Positions 10,094-20,483 of a stretch of DNA of 64,000 bases are shown piece after piece. The translations under genes and the position numbers were made by a program. Numbering within the stretch: the stretch's first letter is position 1; every line of letters begins with the position of its first letter. Under the pieces are notes generated by a model. That model was not told the origin of the DNA. It saw only the letters and a program-made list of their open reading frames with translations, and made no database searches. Source of the stretch: Takashimella koratensis (Eukaryota; Basidiomycota; Tremellomycetes; Trichosporonales; Tetragoniomycetaceae); NCBI GenBank assembly GCA_003116875.1, contig BCKT01000006.1:496001-560000 (forward strand). The letters run 5' to 3'.

Positions 10094-10836
10094 GATTGGT
10101 GGTCTTGTACGTCAGAAGAGGTGAGTAGATGAGGTGTATCAAGTGATAAAACAGAGATCGAAAGATATCGTGGGGGGGAAAGGGTTTTACCAAGCCCATG
10201 GGAAACAAGTGGGTGCTCAGTCAGCGGGGTTATGGCTGAAAGAGAAATAGGTTGAAAGGAGAGACAGCAGGTGGTAAGCGCTGTGAGTGTCATCCTTTTG
10301 ACTGATACTCCCTTTGTCTTCGGCTGCCACTTGGGCGGATTTCAGACTTAGCCCTTCCATTCACCACTGTCTGCCAACGGATTTGTATGCAATGCTCTTC
10401 ATCCATGACTATCACCTCGCTCAGAGTCCCCTGAAAGCGGTGTTGGGATATTTTCTGTCATCGCTCCTTGTTGGTCTTGCAGCAGTACGTCGCCCGCAAG
10501 CTCTCTGGCTACTCTTTTCCTCACCATATCATCTTTAAGCAGACTTTACGCATCGTACTATAGCTTCCTGCCCTCGTTCATTCTGCGGCCCAAGTCGATT
10601 GTCGTCAGAAAGCAGGTTGGCTGATGGAAGCTGTACGCTTTAAGCCCAACTTAAGTCGACCCTTCAATGTCCGTTTCGTCAGCTGTAGGTTTGGAGGTGG
10701 GGGAATGAGGAATGGTCAACATTCTCGTGGTAGAGGCGTTCACTCTCGATCTCGGTACTTCGCATGAATGGTCACTCGACTAGATCTCTATACGATGAGA
10801 GCCCGTTCAACCTGGGGCTAGGGTACGGGCGAAACA
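10094..10836. other. Intergenic spacer in the family 1 array
   Basis: No supported gene. The plus-strand frame 10314-10538 has a hydrophobic stretch but no motif, and its composition looks accidental. Confidence 0.4.
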
Positions 10837-11000
10837 ACAATGCGGTACATTATCAGTCTCTCCATCATAGAAGCCCACAATCTGATCCAAGTGTGGTTGA
10901 CAAGAGGACATGAGCTGCGCAGATGGCAGCAGCTCCCTCCCTTGCACGTGTCGAATACTTGAGGTTCGGCAGAGGATGAAAAGTTCCGCTCTCGAAGCAC
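10837..11000 (-). pseudogene. Family 1 paralogue d, short relic
   Basis: Two frames carry parts of one module: FDTCKGGSCCHLRSSCPLVN in one and DQIVGFYDGETD in the next. Compared base by base with the intact copy at 8691-9110, the stretch between the third Cys codon and the GGCTTCTA codons of the core is 35 bases rather than 36, so one base is missing around 10880-10895. N-terminal and C-terminal parts are absent or unrecognisable. A clear dead copy. Confidence 0.6.
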
Positions 11001-11538
11001 TCCGACGCACTCTGCTGTCAGATAACAGGAGTGCCAGCCAAAGGTGGTGAGTAGGTGTACAGGAGTGTATTCGGGAACAGCGGTTTATACTTGTTTACAA
11101 CAAAGCTACTCTTTGCTGAAGTTGACTGCATCAGACTGCGAGTCGAGAGAAGAGACCACAAGGCAGAGGGGCATTTCAGGATGGGTCAAGAAATAGCACG
11201 ACTCGAACTGATTGCGTGATTGTTCTCAACGTAAGAGCGCTCTCAAAGGATGGAGTAGAGTGAGGGGGAAGGCTACCGCTAGAGCTCGGCAGTGGAGTCG
11301 AGACATGCTTCATTGTGGAGCTAGTGGTGAGAGCCTTGCCACACTGAAATTTTCCGCAGAGAGATGTCGCCTTCTATCAACTGCAAGGTCTCTGTCGCCC
11401 GTACTGTAGAGGAGTATGGAGGGATGCGCCGCCACTCTCCTCTTTCCCCCTCCACCCTACCCACCTCACACACACCTCATCGACTCCCTCAACCTGTGGT
11501 TCATCCCATTCACTCTCTGTCCACTGTTTTTCTCACCA

Positions 11539-12057
11539 TCAGCAATCCAGAAGTCGTTGGTGCTGACCAAATGCCCATCGGGAAGGAACGTCCATGACTT
11601 CTTCGAAGCGGTGTCGTAGATTCCGACGAACTCGGTCCCCTCGCAATTCGGGATATAGTACAGCGACGATGTGGGTTCTGCGGAACTCGAGGGAGTAGTC
11701 GGTCGTTGGCGTCGTGTCGACCGTCACGCGCAGCCTCTGGGAAGATGTGCGTTGTCTGCAGCTGAGTTTCGGGCGATCCAAACGCCAGGCTGTCCTTGTC
11801 TCTTTGTCGCAAATTCCAATGATGCGAGTCTGTTTGCTGCGAGCATCAACAACCGGACAGGAGAAGCGGTCGTGTCCACAAGCACCCTCAGACAGCGCAC
11901 GCACGCGACAAGGCTGGGTCAGTTGGGGATCGTACAGCCGGCGAAAAGTTCCCCACTCGGTTCCGAATTTCTTGAGGTGGGTCAAGTAAAGATTCGTGGC
12001 GATATCAGAGTGAGCAAGGGTGGAGAGTTGGTAGAAACTGAAAGTGTCCGTGCGCAT
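11539..12057 (-). pseudogene. Family 1 paralogue e, two modules with a frame break between them
   Basis: From the ATG at 12057 the frame reads FGTEWGTFRRLYDPQLTQPC, then CGHDRFSCPVVD and TRIIGICDKETRTAWRLD: a full family 1 module. A second, shorter module lies further down in another frame (about 11560-11670) with NCEGTEFVGIYDTASKKSW. A frame change or an unrecognised intron lies between about 11690 and 11780. An in-frame upstream ATG at 12162 would add a hydrophobic leader (VSSTLSFAFFFLPIAHS) that looks like a signal peptide. The intact paralogue has none, so I place the start at 12057, but a secreted form is possible. Confidence 0.5.
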
Positions 12058-12424
12058 GATGCCGATGGATGGAGGGAGTGATATGAGGTGGCAAAGAGGG
12101 ACGGAGTGGGCGATGGGGAGGAAGAAAAATGCAAAGGACAGAGTGGACGAGACGATGGTCAAGGTGGCTCAGCGAACAGGCGATGAAAGGAGATTCGTAG
12201 ACTGAATCGATGGCCAACGCATCTTGTACAATAACAACTTGTTGTGCAGTATTACCAATTGCAGCAAGCATAAATCAGAAAGAGACTCCATCTGAAGATT
12301 TCACTTCATACGAAAAAAGATGGTCTCCTACTCCATCGGTCTCCTACCCCATCATTGTTGATGCATTTACTCAATGGAATAGCTTCCTTAAAAGTGGTAC
12401 TCTGAGGATGCATGCTTCCCGCTA

Positions 12425-12748
12425 TCAAGGATCCTCGTTCTTGACTTGTTCTGCGTTTCCCTCGCTGGCTGAGTTCGCTTCAGAGCCGGGTGGGACGGAG
12501 GTTTTGGTGGTGGAGAAAGTCGCTTGGAGATCAAACAGTCTCAAAGAGCCATCTGACCTGTTGTAGATACCGATCAATCCGCCAGTGGAGGGGTTCTTAC
12601 CATAGCATTGGTCGTCTCCGCAGTTCCCGAGTAGACAAAGATCACTCACGAAGAAACCGGAGGTGATCGATTAGTTGGATAGTACATAATTCGTCTGGGT
12701 ATTAGAGCTACTGGCTTGGGTTTTGTCGACATTAGAAGCGGCGCTCAT
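12425..12748 (-). pseudogene. Family 1 paralogue g, interrupted by an in-frame stop
   Basis: The ATG at 12748 opens a frame that hits TAA at 12673-12671 after 25 codons and then stays open in the same frame to 12425. After the stop come CLLGNCGDDQCYGKN and GGLIGIYNRSDGSL, the family 1 Cys triad and I-G-x-Y core, then a polar tail. The usual N-terminal motif is visible only in another frame (LIDHLRFLRE). No GT-AG intron removes the stop cleanly. Either a nonsense-disabled copy, or translation starts at an ATG-less downstream exon. Confidence 0.5.
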
Positions 12749-13536
12749 GGTGCAAGACAGATTGTCGGTGGTTGAGTTCAGTACGGCTTGGGTCGTCCAA
12801 TGGAGACGCACCTCTGGGGGTCAGTGCTCTACTTATCTACTCACGCCGTGGATATAGTCTTCAATGGTCCCGTGATGGGTCCGCAGGGATCCTTTGACCC
12901 AGACTTGCACCGCTTTTGCTCTTCCTTTAGTCTCACCACAGAGCGCTACAATGTAAGGAGTTCACCTCAGCCATCGGGAGCAACAATTTGCCCCCGGGGC
13001 ATGGTTGCTTTCATGACCGGGCTTCCAGATAGACAAAGGTAAAAAGCCTCCGCGCACTCTGAGAGCTCTGGGAGGGAGATGCGGGTGAGACCGTCCTCTC
13101 TTGTTGAATGGGGCATTGTACCAGCCTGGAATATCGTCTCGTGAGTCCAGTCTAGGATATTAGATCACAACGCTGTGTTTGCCCCTCATAGTTTGTTTCG
13201 TGATCGAGGCGGCAGTTCGGGATCCCAAACTGAGGGTTCGGGAAGGACACACAAAGTTGTTTAGTATGCCACCTGTCGATCATGGAGTGAAAAATGATCA
13301 ATGCCTCCTCGATCAACTCTATCAACGACTTTTGACTAGTATGAGCAAAGATTGCCTAGGAGAGGAATATGGCGTGAATCAACCCAGTGTTCAAAATCGC
13401 TGACGCTGATCGGAGCGCAGACCAAAACATACCGATTACGTGGATATACATGATACAATTACAAACGAGCCCGAAAAACACCCACGACGAACCACAGAAA
13501 CACCCACAACTCGAGAGGTGTCCAACAACATGAAAA
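12749..13536. other. Spacer between family 1 copies, possible relic
   Basis: No supported gene. On the minus strand around 12960-13040 a frame reading CLSGSPVMKATMPRGQIV faintly recalls the CPVM...VIG part of paralogue b, but it is too short and degenerate to call. Confidence 0.35.
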
Positions 13537-14020
13537 TCAGGCGGTCTCGAAGGGTCCGAAGATATCGGGGTCAGACCAGAACTGCTCGCTTGTCGCACGC
13601 CATTCTTCGGAATCGCGGAACCAACTGAAATCTTTTGTCCAGCGATCACAAGTGCCGATGAGCGTTCCGTTCCCGTCCGTCGCATAACATCTCGACTTGT
13701 GGGAGCAAGTCCCGTTCTCGCATCTCGGAAAAAGGCCTATCATGGAGGGCTGCGGCCTCGGCTGAGTGGCGATATGTTCCTTCAGCACTCCAATCGCTTC
13801 TGACCACGTCACCGAGTCGAAGGGTACTTTCCACACTTGTTGAGTCGCTCGGGTGTAGATGTCGATGAGTTTGCCATCCCGCGAAGGGACAGGTGCCGTC
13901 CCTCGCTGGACAAAATCCTGCATGCGAGCAGGTGCCAGCTTTGCACATGGAATTGATTCGTGCAGATTCGAGTAGTGTAGGGGTAAAGGATGGGGAGGAG
14001 GTCGTGTCACGAGTGTACAT
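13537..14020 (-). pseudogene. Family 1 paralogue f, two modules, frame broken by a 22-bp repeat
   Basis: From the ATG at 14020 the first frame reaches MCKAGTCSHAGFCPARDG. The continuation GKLIDIYTRATQQVWKV lies one frame over. The second module is intact in that frame: CENGTCSHKSRCYATD and GTLIGTCDRWTKDFSWF, ending at 13537. At the break, TGCCATCCC (13872-13880) and TGCCGTCCC (13894-13902) are near-identical and 22 bases apart. Removing one 22-base interval restores CPARDGKLID, exactly the family spacing. This points to a small duplication that shifted the frame. The two-module layout matches paralogue e. Confidence 0.55.
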
Positions 14021-14921
14021 TATTGGCTTGGTATCGAGAATGAGGAAAGAGTGTGATTCGAGTCGAGAGGTGGGGCTTGGAACCGGGGGGAGGGGTGGGT
14101 ACCGCGGTTTTATACCATGCTATTCTCAGGTGGAATTTTCGCTAGTGGGAGTAGCCGTGACCAAACATCCCCCTCACCCGAGCCAACCTTTTGTTTGTGT
14201 CACCTCTTTTCATGCCCTTTGATGGGATGGGACAAGCAGAGTGGGCGAACACTGCCCTTCACACAAGTTCAGACTGTACTCTTTCTCCCTTCTACAATCA
14301 CCTCTCCTCTGCCTCCTCACAAGTCATCACTCCCAAATGATCGGCTCCTGACCAGCTCGTCGGCCTACACCTCCTTTGCGCACTCCGCTGCCTTCGCGTT
14401 TGAACATAAGGGGTAAGAGAGCCGCCTTCTGAGACACCAGTACCGAAGGCTTTCGGTTCCAGGTGGGGCGCTCCACTGGCCGTTGTCTTCGCTGTCGCCC
14501 TCAGGAAAAATGACTGAGGGCACGACAGGCGTGCTCGCGTTCCCAGCAGTCGGCATTTGCCGAAAGCTTTGTTGATCAACACTCCACCCCACTGACAAAT
14601 TCTCTTACCTTTCAGAGTACAGTACAAAGGCCCAAAGTCTTTGTTCTTGTGGAGGTGATCTGGAGGCTCAGTCTGAAAGCTCCGGCGCGCTGCCGGAGAG
14701 AGATGTAAGACTACCGCCCTTTGTGGCTTCTGTCACAATATGTCCTTTCATGGAGACAATCTATCACATTGAAGGTCGAAAGCAAGAGTACAGTGCATGT
14801 CAGTAAAGCAATGACCAAGGAGGGTCCATGTACCAAAGCACGTCATCTGTGAAACTTCAACCTCCCTCCCCAAGCTCCCCCGGTAACCTTTCCCTTGTCC
14901 CCCTTCACACGTTCACGCTGA
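14021..14921. other. Region without recognisable gene
   Basis: Open frames on both strands (for example minus 14298-14627) lack motifs, splice logic or similarity to either tandem family. Nothing supported. Confidence 0.4.
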
Positions 14922-15180
14922 TCAGACAGCGGAAGTGGCGGACGGCTTGACTGGGGCGCTCTGGACCGGGCGACTAACGGGGGCAGGGGGCGGTGGCGTG
15001 TCCTTCTGGGCGGTTCCGGAGACGTTGGCGTTGGGTACCTGCCTCTCTCGCCCGTTCGACCTCGGGGCGGGTCCACGAGAGTTCAAGCGGACCGCGGAGT
15101 CGCCCCATCCGCCGTGCGGGAGGAAGTTGAAGTGCGACCCGACGAGCTCGTAGAGAACGGCTGGTCGGTCGAGAAATGAG
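14922..15180 (-). CDS. Possible 3' exon of an unknown protein
   Basis: A frame ending at the TGA at 14922-14924 reads YELVGSHFNFLPHGGWGDSA and then a Pro/Ser/Ala-rich tail. The globular-looking start followed by a disordered end is protein-like, but no acceptor or ATG could be found just upstream (a TGA precedes the frame). It may be a relic, a misread exon, or chance. Confidence 0.25.
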
Positions 15181-15807
15181 TCGGATGGTGGTTGACGTCA
15201 AGGTGCGGAGTCAGGTGGGCTGACACGGAGATGCTGGAGCGAGGAGGGAAGTGAGCGCCATGGCAGGGAGTCGGCTGGGCGTGAATGGTACCGCAGACGG
15301 GAGGGTGGGGCATGGCTGGTGTATAGTGTTTGAGTTATGATGTTGAGGTGTGATAGGTTAAGAGAGTTGTGAGTGGTCTCGTGTGGTCGAGGGTGGTGAA
15401 TGAAACGCTTGAGAATCGAGAGTTGGGAGTCGGGAAGAGGAGGAGGTAGTGAGTAGTGACTAGTGAGAGGGTAGTGAATGACGAGATGCTTATCAGCATG
15501 GCCAGACCGGTTCAACCCCCGAGACGGTGAAAGGTAGGCTCGACAGCTGGGTGTCAACTCGTTCAAAGGATCAGGTGGCGCCACAGACAGTGAAGATTGC
15601 CACATTGTCAGTTCAGTGATGTTGTGCAAAGCTATTCCAGTCCAGTGCAAGGCAAAAAGATCCATGCGTAGAAGGGTATAAGACCCAGGATAATACACAA
15701 CCGCACTTGCAGCACTCTCTTCAGTCGCCCATACTCTAGGACGGTGAATCAAGCCTGAAGGCGGACCCGACACGATCTCACTCTCCACCAATATGGTATT
15801 GAGTCGA

Positions 15808-16978
15808 TTACTCGTCGTCCTCCTCCTCGTCCTCCTCCTCGTCCTCCTCCTCCTCGACGTCGGCCCGGCCAGCCTTGTAGGCGGCGATCTTGGCCTCGAC
15901 ACGCTCGCGGCGCTGGGCCTTGTTGAGCGGGGCGGAGCGGTGGACCTGGGACTCCTTCTTCCACTTGGCAACGTCCTTCTCCGAGGCGGTGAAAGACGGG
16001 TCCTCACGGATAGCAGCGTAGGCAGAGGTGTACATCTCCTCGATGTCGGCAGAGCCGATGTCGTCGGCGAGGTAAGTAGCGAACTGCTTCTTGAATCTAA
16101 GTGGGGTCAGCAGGGCGGTCTCAAGGCATATTGCAAGTATTAGAGTCTAAACTCACCGCTCGTCGTCCTCCTCCTCGAGGGACTCCATGTACTCGGCGAC
16201 GTGGCCACCGACAATGTACTTCTGGAGGACCTCGGCGTCGATCGACTTGCTCTCCGGGTCGAAACCGGGGAATCGCTTCTCGTTGTGGGGGATGAAGATA
16301 CCACCGTCCGAGGCGCCCTTCATGGCACCGAAGACACGCGAACCGGTCGAGGTGCGGCGGAGACCGACGTCGAGGTAGGCCTTGAACGGGCGGGGCTCGT
16401 CCTCGCCAAGCTCCTCAACGAGCTCGAGCTCACCAGAGGGCTCGGTGAAGCCCTCGTACTTGTCGGCGAGGCCGAGCTTGGTAAGAGCACGACGAGCGAC
16501 AAGGAGACCGGTGGCGTAGGCAGCGGTCCAGTTGGTGAGACCTGCGTGGGTTAGAGACTCGTTCTTGAGACTTGATCGCAACTGTTCTCTCCTTTCTCCG
16601 CCCTTCTCCCCAGAACCCTTCATCGCGCCCTGCAAGCTTTCCTCCCACTGGCCGCCGTTCATTGCCCATCCTCCCATGCTCTCCTCGCACTCTCCATCGT
16701 GACTCACCGTGGTTGATGCCGTAGCGGGGAAGCTCCTTGGAGGAAGCGTGAACAAGGACGACGTCACCCTGGATCTTGGCGTAGACGATCTGGCAGATGA
16801 CCTGGGTGTTGGTGATGCGGACGACGAGGCGGTACTTGGGACTGGCGTACTTGTTCTTGGCCTGGGCGATGAGACGCTTGCGGGCGTAGTAGTCGGTGCG
16901 GCCCTCACGACGACGACGGGGCTTGACCTGGAATCGGCTGAAGTAGGCCGAGTTTTTAACGAGCTTGACGAAGGGCAT
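15808..16978 (-). CDS. RPL5: Large-subunit ribosomal protein uL18 (RPL5)
   Basis: Three exons, 16978-16708, 16541-16157 and 16096-15808, give 314 residues, close to the usual eukaryotic RPL5 length. Recognisable stretches in order: [103 protein letters not shown], and a C-terminal acidic tail of Glu/Asp. RPL5 binds 5S rRNA and enters the pre-60S particle together with RPL11. Exon junctions fall within codons (phases 1 and 2). The first intron is long (166 bp) for this genome, as is common in fungal ribosomal protein genes. Confidence 0.97.
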
Positions 16979-17271
16979 GGTGGATGGGGGTGTTGAAGGA
17001 TGAAGAGAGGACGAGGTCGAGTGAAAATGAAAATGAAAATGTACCCAGGCGGGGGTTAGCCAGCAGCAGCAAGCAGCGTTAAGGGTTCTCATGGAAAGGA
17101 GAAATTTCGAACACACTCCCAGGTCACGTGGTCTCGGAATTTGGTCTTCGTTGGTCAGTCATGTTCGGCGTTAATACATTCCCGCAATGTGGCACTTTGC
17201 CCCTAGCATCCACAACTCTGTGCATCCGGCAGGTGGCAGCGAGGCGTATAGGACACCCGCCTCGACAACTC

Positions 17272-19783
17272 TCACAGTCCGCTCCCCCTTCTCGTACGCC
17301 TTCCCGTGCTCCTTCTCCGGCCCCTCATCGGACCTCCTCGGGATACCCTTGTAGTCCCCGTGCTCGGAGCCCCTCTCGAGCGTGAGGGCCCCGTGCGCGT
17401 CCGTCTCGAGCGTAACGGTTGCGAGCGCAATCTCAGTCCCTTGTCCGCCGCCATTTGATCGACTACCATCGCAAGGCGATCTTCGCCAAGGGGTATGTTA
17501 AGCTCAGCAGCCTCGGTATCAAAGTCGCGAAGGCGTGACGCCATCTCTTGTACGGTTCGAGTCGTCGCCGGGTCGCGGGGGTTCATGAAGTCTGTCGCAT
17601 CAGGGAGAGAAATGTCAATGCCCTTTTCTCACGTAGACGACTGGCCATCACTCACAGTTCTGTTCGAGATAGGCCCATAGCTTGTCCTGAATCAGAGGTC
17701 AGTAACCGATTCTCGATCAAACACCCCGTCTCTTACAGATCACGTACCTCATCTGCTTGCGCCTGGGTGGTAGCGGTCCGTCGGCCGGAAGGGAACGTTG
17801 ACCTGGTCGTCCTCGAGCTGGGGCGTGAAAGGTTTGACCTCCTCCTCCTCTGAGGTGTTCGCCTGCTTAACCGTGAGGTAGAAGGGGAAGACGATCTTCT
17901 TGATCTCCGGGAACGCGTTGGACCCGATCTGGTTGATCTCCTGGAACGCGTTGGAGTAGACCAGTCGTTGTTCCGGCTACGGCGTCTCCCGTTGAAGAAC
18001 GACCGCCTCGGACGCCTGGACCGATTCAGGGTGGAATCGTCGTCGTCAACTACAGATCTGCGGCTTCTTCTTCGACGGGATGTGCCATTTGTAGCGGGGT
18101 TGCTGCGGGGTCGCAACGTGCGTCCAGTGTTGGCCATGTATGTGTTGGCGAATGTCTCTGCGTCCCTTTGAGCGGTCTCCTCATCACTTGGCAGGGTGAA
18201 GACATGGCCGTTGTTCCACAGATCCTCGATGATCTGGTTGGTCATATCGTTGCGATCATCCACTTCGGTATCATCTAGACACGTTGTCAGTTACAACACC
18301 CCCTGACATGGATCCATGTCGAACGTGGTGGGGATGAAGATACTCACCATACTTATCCGCCAGGTAACGATTTATGTAATCGCCTGTCCGCCGCGCGAGA
18401 TAGTCTTGACCCTTGTCGGTCTCCAGGTATCGTGCAACCGACTCCTTGATCTGGTCGTCCGTAAAGTTCTCGTACGGGTTTGGGTCTCTGAATCGCAGTC
18501 ATCAGTGTCAACAGCAAAGGCGCCAGCTATGTCTGGAACTTACGAGGAAGCGCTATTTGTGGCGACCGAGGTAAAGTCAGGAGCGGACGGCATTGGTGGG
18601 CGTGGACGAGAACTTGGTGTTGTAGTGGGTGACCCCTGGGTTCGTTTACCACCACCACCACACTTGAGTTCAAATTCCAGGAGTTTCTTGTCTGGGTCGT
18701 CCGGATCCTTGATGTTGCCAGACATTTCGCCGTTCAGCATGAGAGCGCCGGTTCCGAATACCATACCACAGCTCCCATCTGCGCCTTTCCAGGCTTCACA
18801 TGGAGCATCGGCCCCAGGATAAACGTGATCCTCTCGTGTTTGGTTGGCATCTGCAACTTTATTATTCAGCTTAGAATCATCCACCAGAGGAGCCGGAAGC
18901 ACTCACACTTTGAGGTGCCACCACTCCGCTCAGAGAAGGCGGTATCAGCTTCCCATTCTTGCTGATCCTCCATCGCCTTCTTCAACACGGGATCCAGCAA
19001 ATTCGCGGTGATGGTGTCAATTTTCGATGTGTTTGTCTGTGCATTTCGTGCATTTCGCCGATTTCGTCGAGGCCGGTCGAAGAACGAGCCAGTGTCATTG
19101 TCTGACTCGACCGCGGTGGTATCTGAACCCCAGCCTGAAGTCGAAGGGGTTCGGCCACGACGTCTGCGTGGTCTTCGAGAGGTTCGTGTGGACGAGCGAG
19201 GGAGGGAACGTTGACGTCGCGAGGTGGTGGTTCCATTCCGGAGAGGGTTTCGATTGGACCGTGAGAAGAGCCCCCCGTCGTCGTTGGAACGCCTTCGTAG
19301 TCTATTGCCATTCCGGCCATTCCTGTAGCCGCCTAGCAAAGAAGGGGAAAACGACCCTCGACGGGAAGAGCGACTTGCATTCGACCCTCCATCAATATCT
19401 CTCAGACCGGAAAATGTGTCGGTTCGAGTAGGGAAACTGGTAGCGGAACCACGACCGGATCGGCTAGGGAAACCGAAGTTGGAACCACGACGGGAACCAC
19501 CGTTCAGACGACGTGAACCGTTATTGGAACCACGACTGGAACGGCCAAACATGTCCTGTCGTCGAATGTTGTCAAAGTTCGTCGAGTCGTCAGAGGCTAT
19601 TGTCTCGGTAAAGGGTGAAAAACTGACGGGGGAGCGGTTGGAAGGGCGGCTGGATGAGAAGGAGTTAGGTGTGGATGAGCGTGAGGAGAAAGGTGAAGAC
19701 GAGGTGGAGTTTTTGAGCACTGATTTGAGTGGCTGGATAGAGTGATGAAGAGGTTCGTGAGTTCCGCGGTCTTCAGGTTCCAT
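17272..19783 (-). CDS. Large Ser/Arg-rich protein of unknown function
   Basis: An ATG at 19783 opens a 292-codon exon. Four to five further exons follow with clean GT-AG joins (19783-18907, 18850-18544, then exons beginning near 18492, 18275, 17696 and 17593), ending at 17272. Exon 1 is disordered and dense in S, R, N and G (SRRGS, SRSGRGS, NGSRR repeats). The middle has a folded-looking patch (MVFGTGALMLNGEMSGN), then DPNPYENFTDDQIKESVARY and further helices, another Arg/Ser-rich block (RRSRRSVVDDDDST, TRSRRST), and a short helical segment with a basic tail. The R/S content recalls RS-domain nuclear proteins, but there is no RRM and RS dipeptides are not in long runs. I do not recognise the family; it may be lineage-specific. 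Confidence 0.6.
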
Positions 19784-20483
19784 AAATCACTTTTGGGGGG
19801 AGTGAGGGTAGCCAGGTAGAATGACTGGCTCGCTCACTCTGCTGGATGAGGTGAGTATGGGTGAGAGGAGGTCAGGCGGACGCCTTCTGAGAGACTTGTA
19901 CTTGTTCGCCTCGGGTTCGTAAAGTCAGCGGTGATGGCGGTGGTGGGGGTTAAATGATGTGTAGGTGGTTGGTCGTGGTGGGGAGTGAGGATTGGAGAGG
20001 GGATGAGGAGAGAAGTGGTGTGAGTTGTGAGGTGGTGAAGAGTGTTGGGGTGGTGAGGTGGTGAGAGGAACGGAGGGTGGTGAAGTGTATGAAAGCAAAA
20101 GAGGGGAGTAAACATGTAAGGGTTTTCAGCAGAAATGGGGGGGAGCGGGGGGTGGAAATCGTGCTTGACATGCTGCTCTATCCCAGCAGTGGAGCTACTT
20201 GGAGCAATGGGGGGGAGGTGGGAGGTGGTCTTGAAAGGATCGAGGTTGGGTTGAGCGTCAGCTGGTCAAAGGAGGGCCACACTGGCTGATTAGGATTGCC
20301 ACCAGCGGGTGATTAGGAAGACCCAAAGAACGATTAGGAAATAGGAAACCCAAGCCTTTCTGGGTGGTAGAATCGACCTCCACTTGACGCCTCCACGTCT
20401 CCTCTCCACCCTTGACCAAAACTCGCAAATCGCGTCAAAGCATCGACCCCCATCCATTCATACTCTGACCACACCAACCAGCC
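19784..20483. other. Divergent intergenic region
   Basis: Shared upstream region of the Ser/Arg-rich gene (minus) and the MPD1-like gene (plus). GT-rich minus-strand-like repeats (GTGGTGA units near 19930-20090) but no gene. Confidence 0.5.

Noticed and set aside
15198..16007. 269-codon minus frame overlapping the 3' end of RPL5
   Set aside because: It is another reading frame of RPL5 exon 3 and its flank; RPL5 is certain in this stretch.
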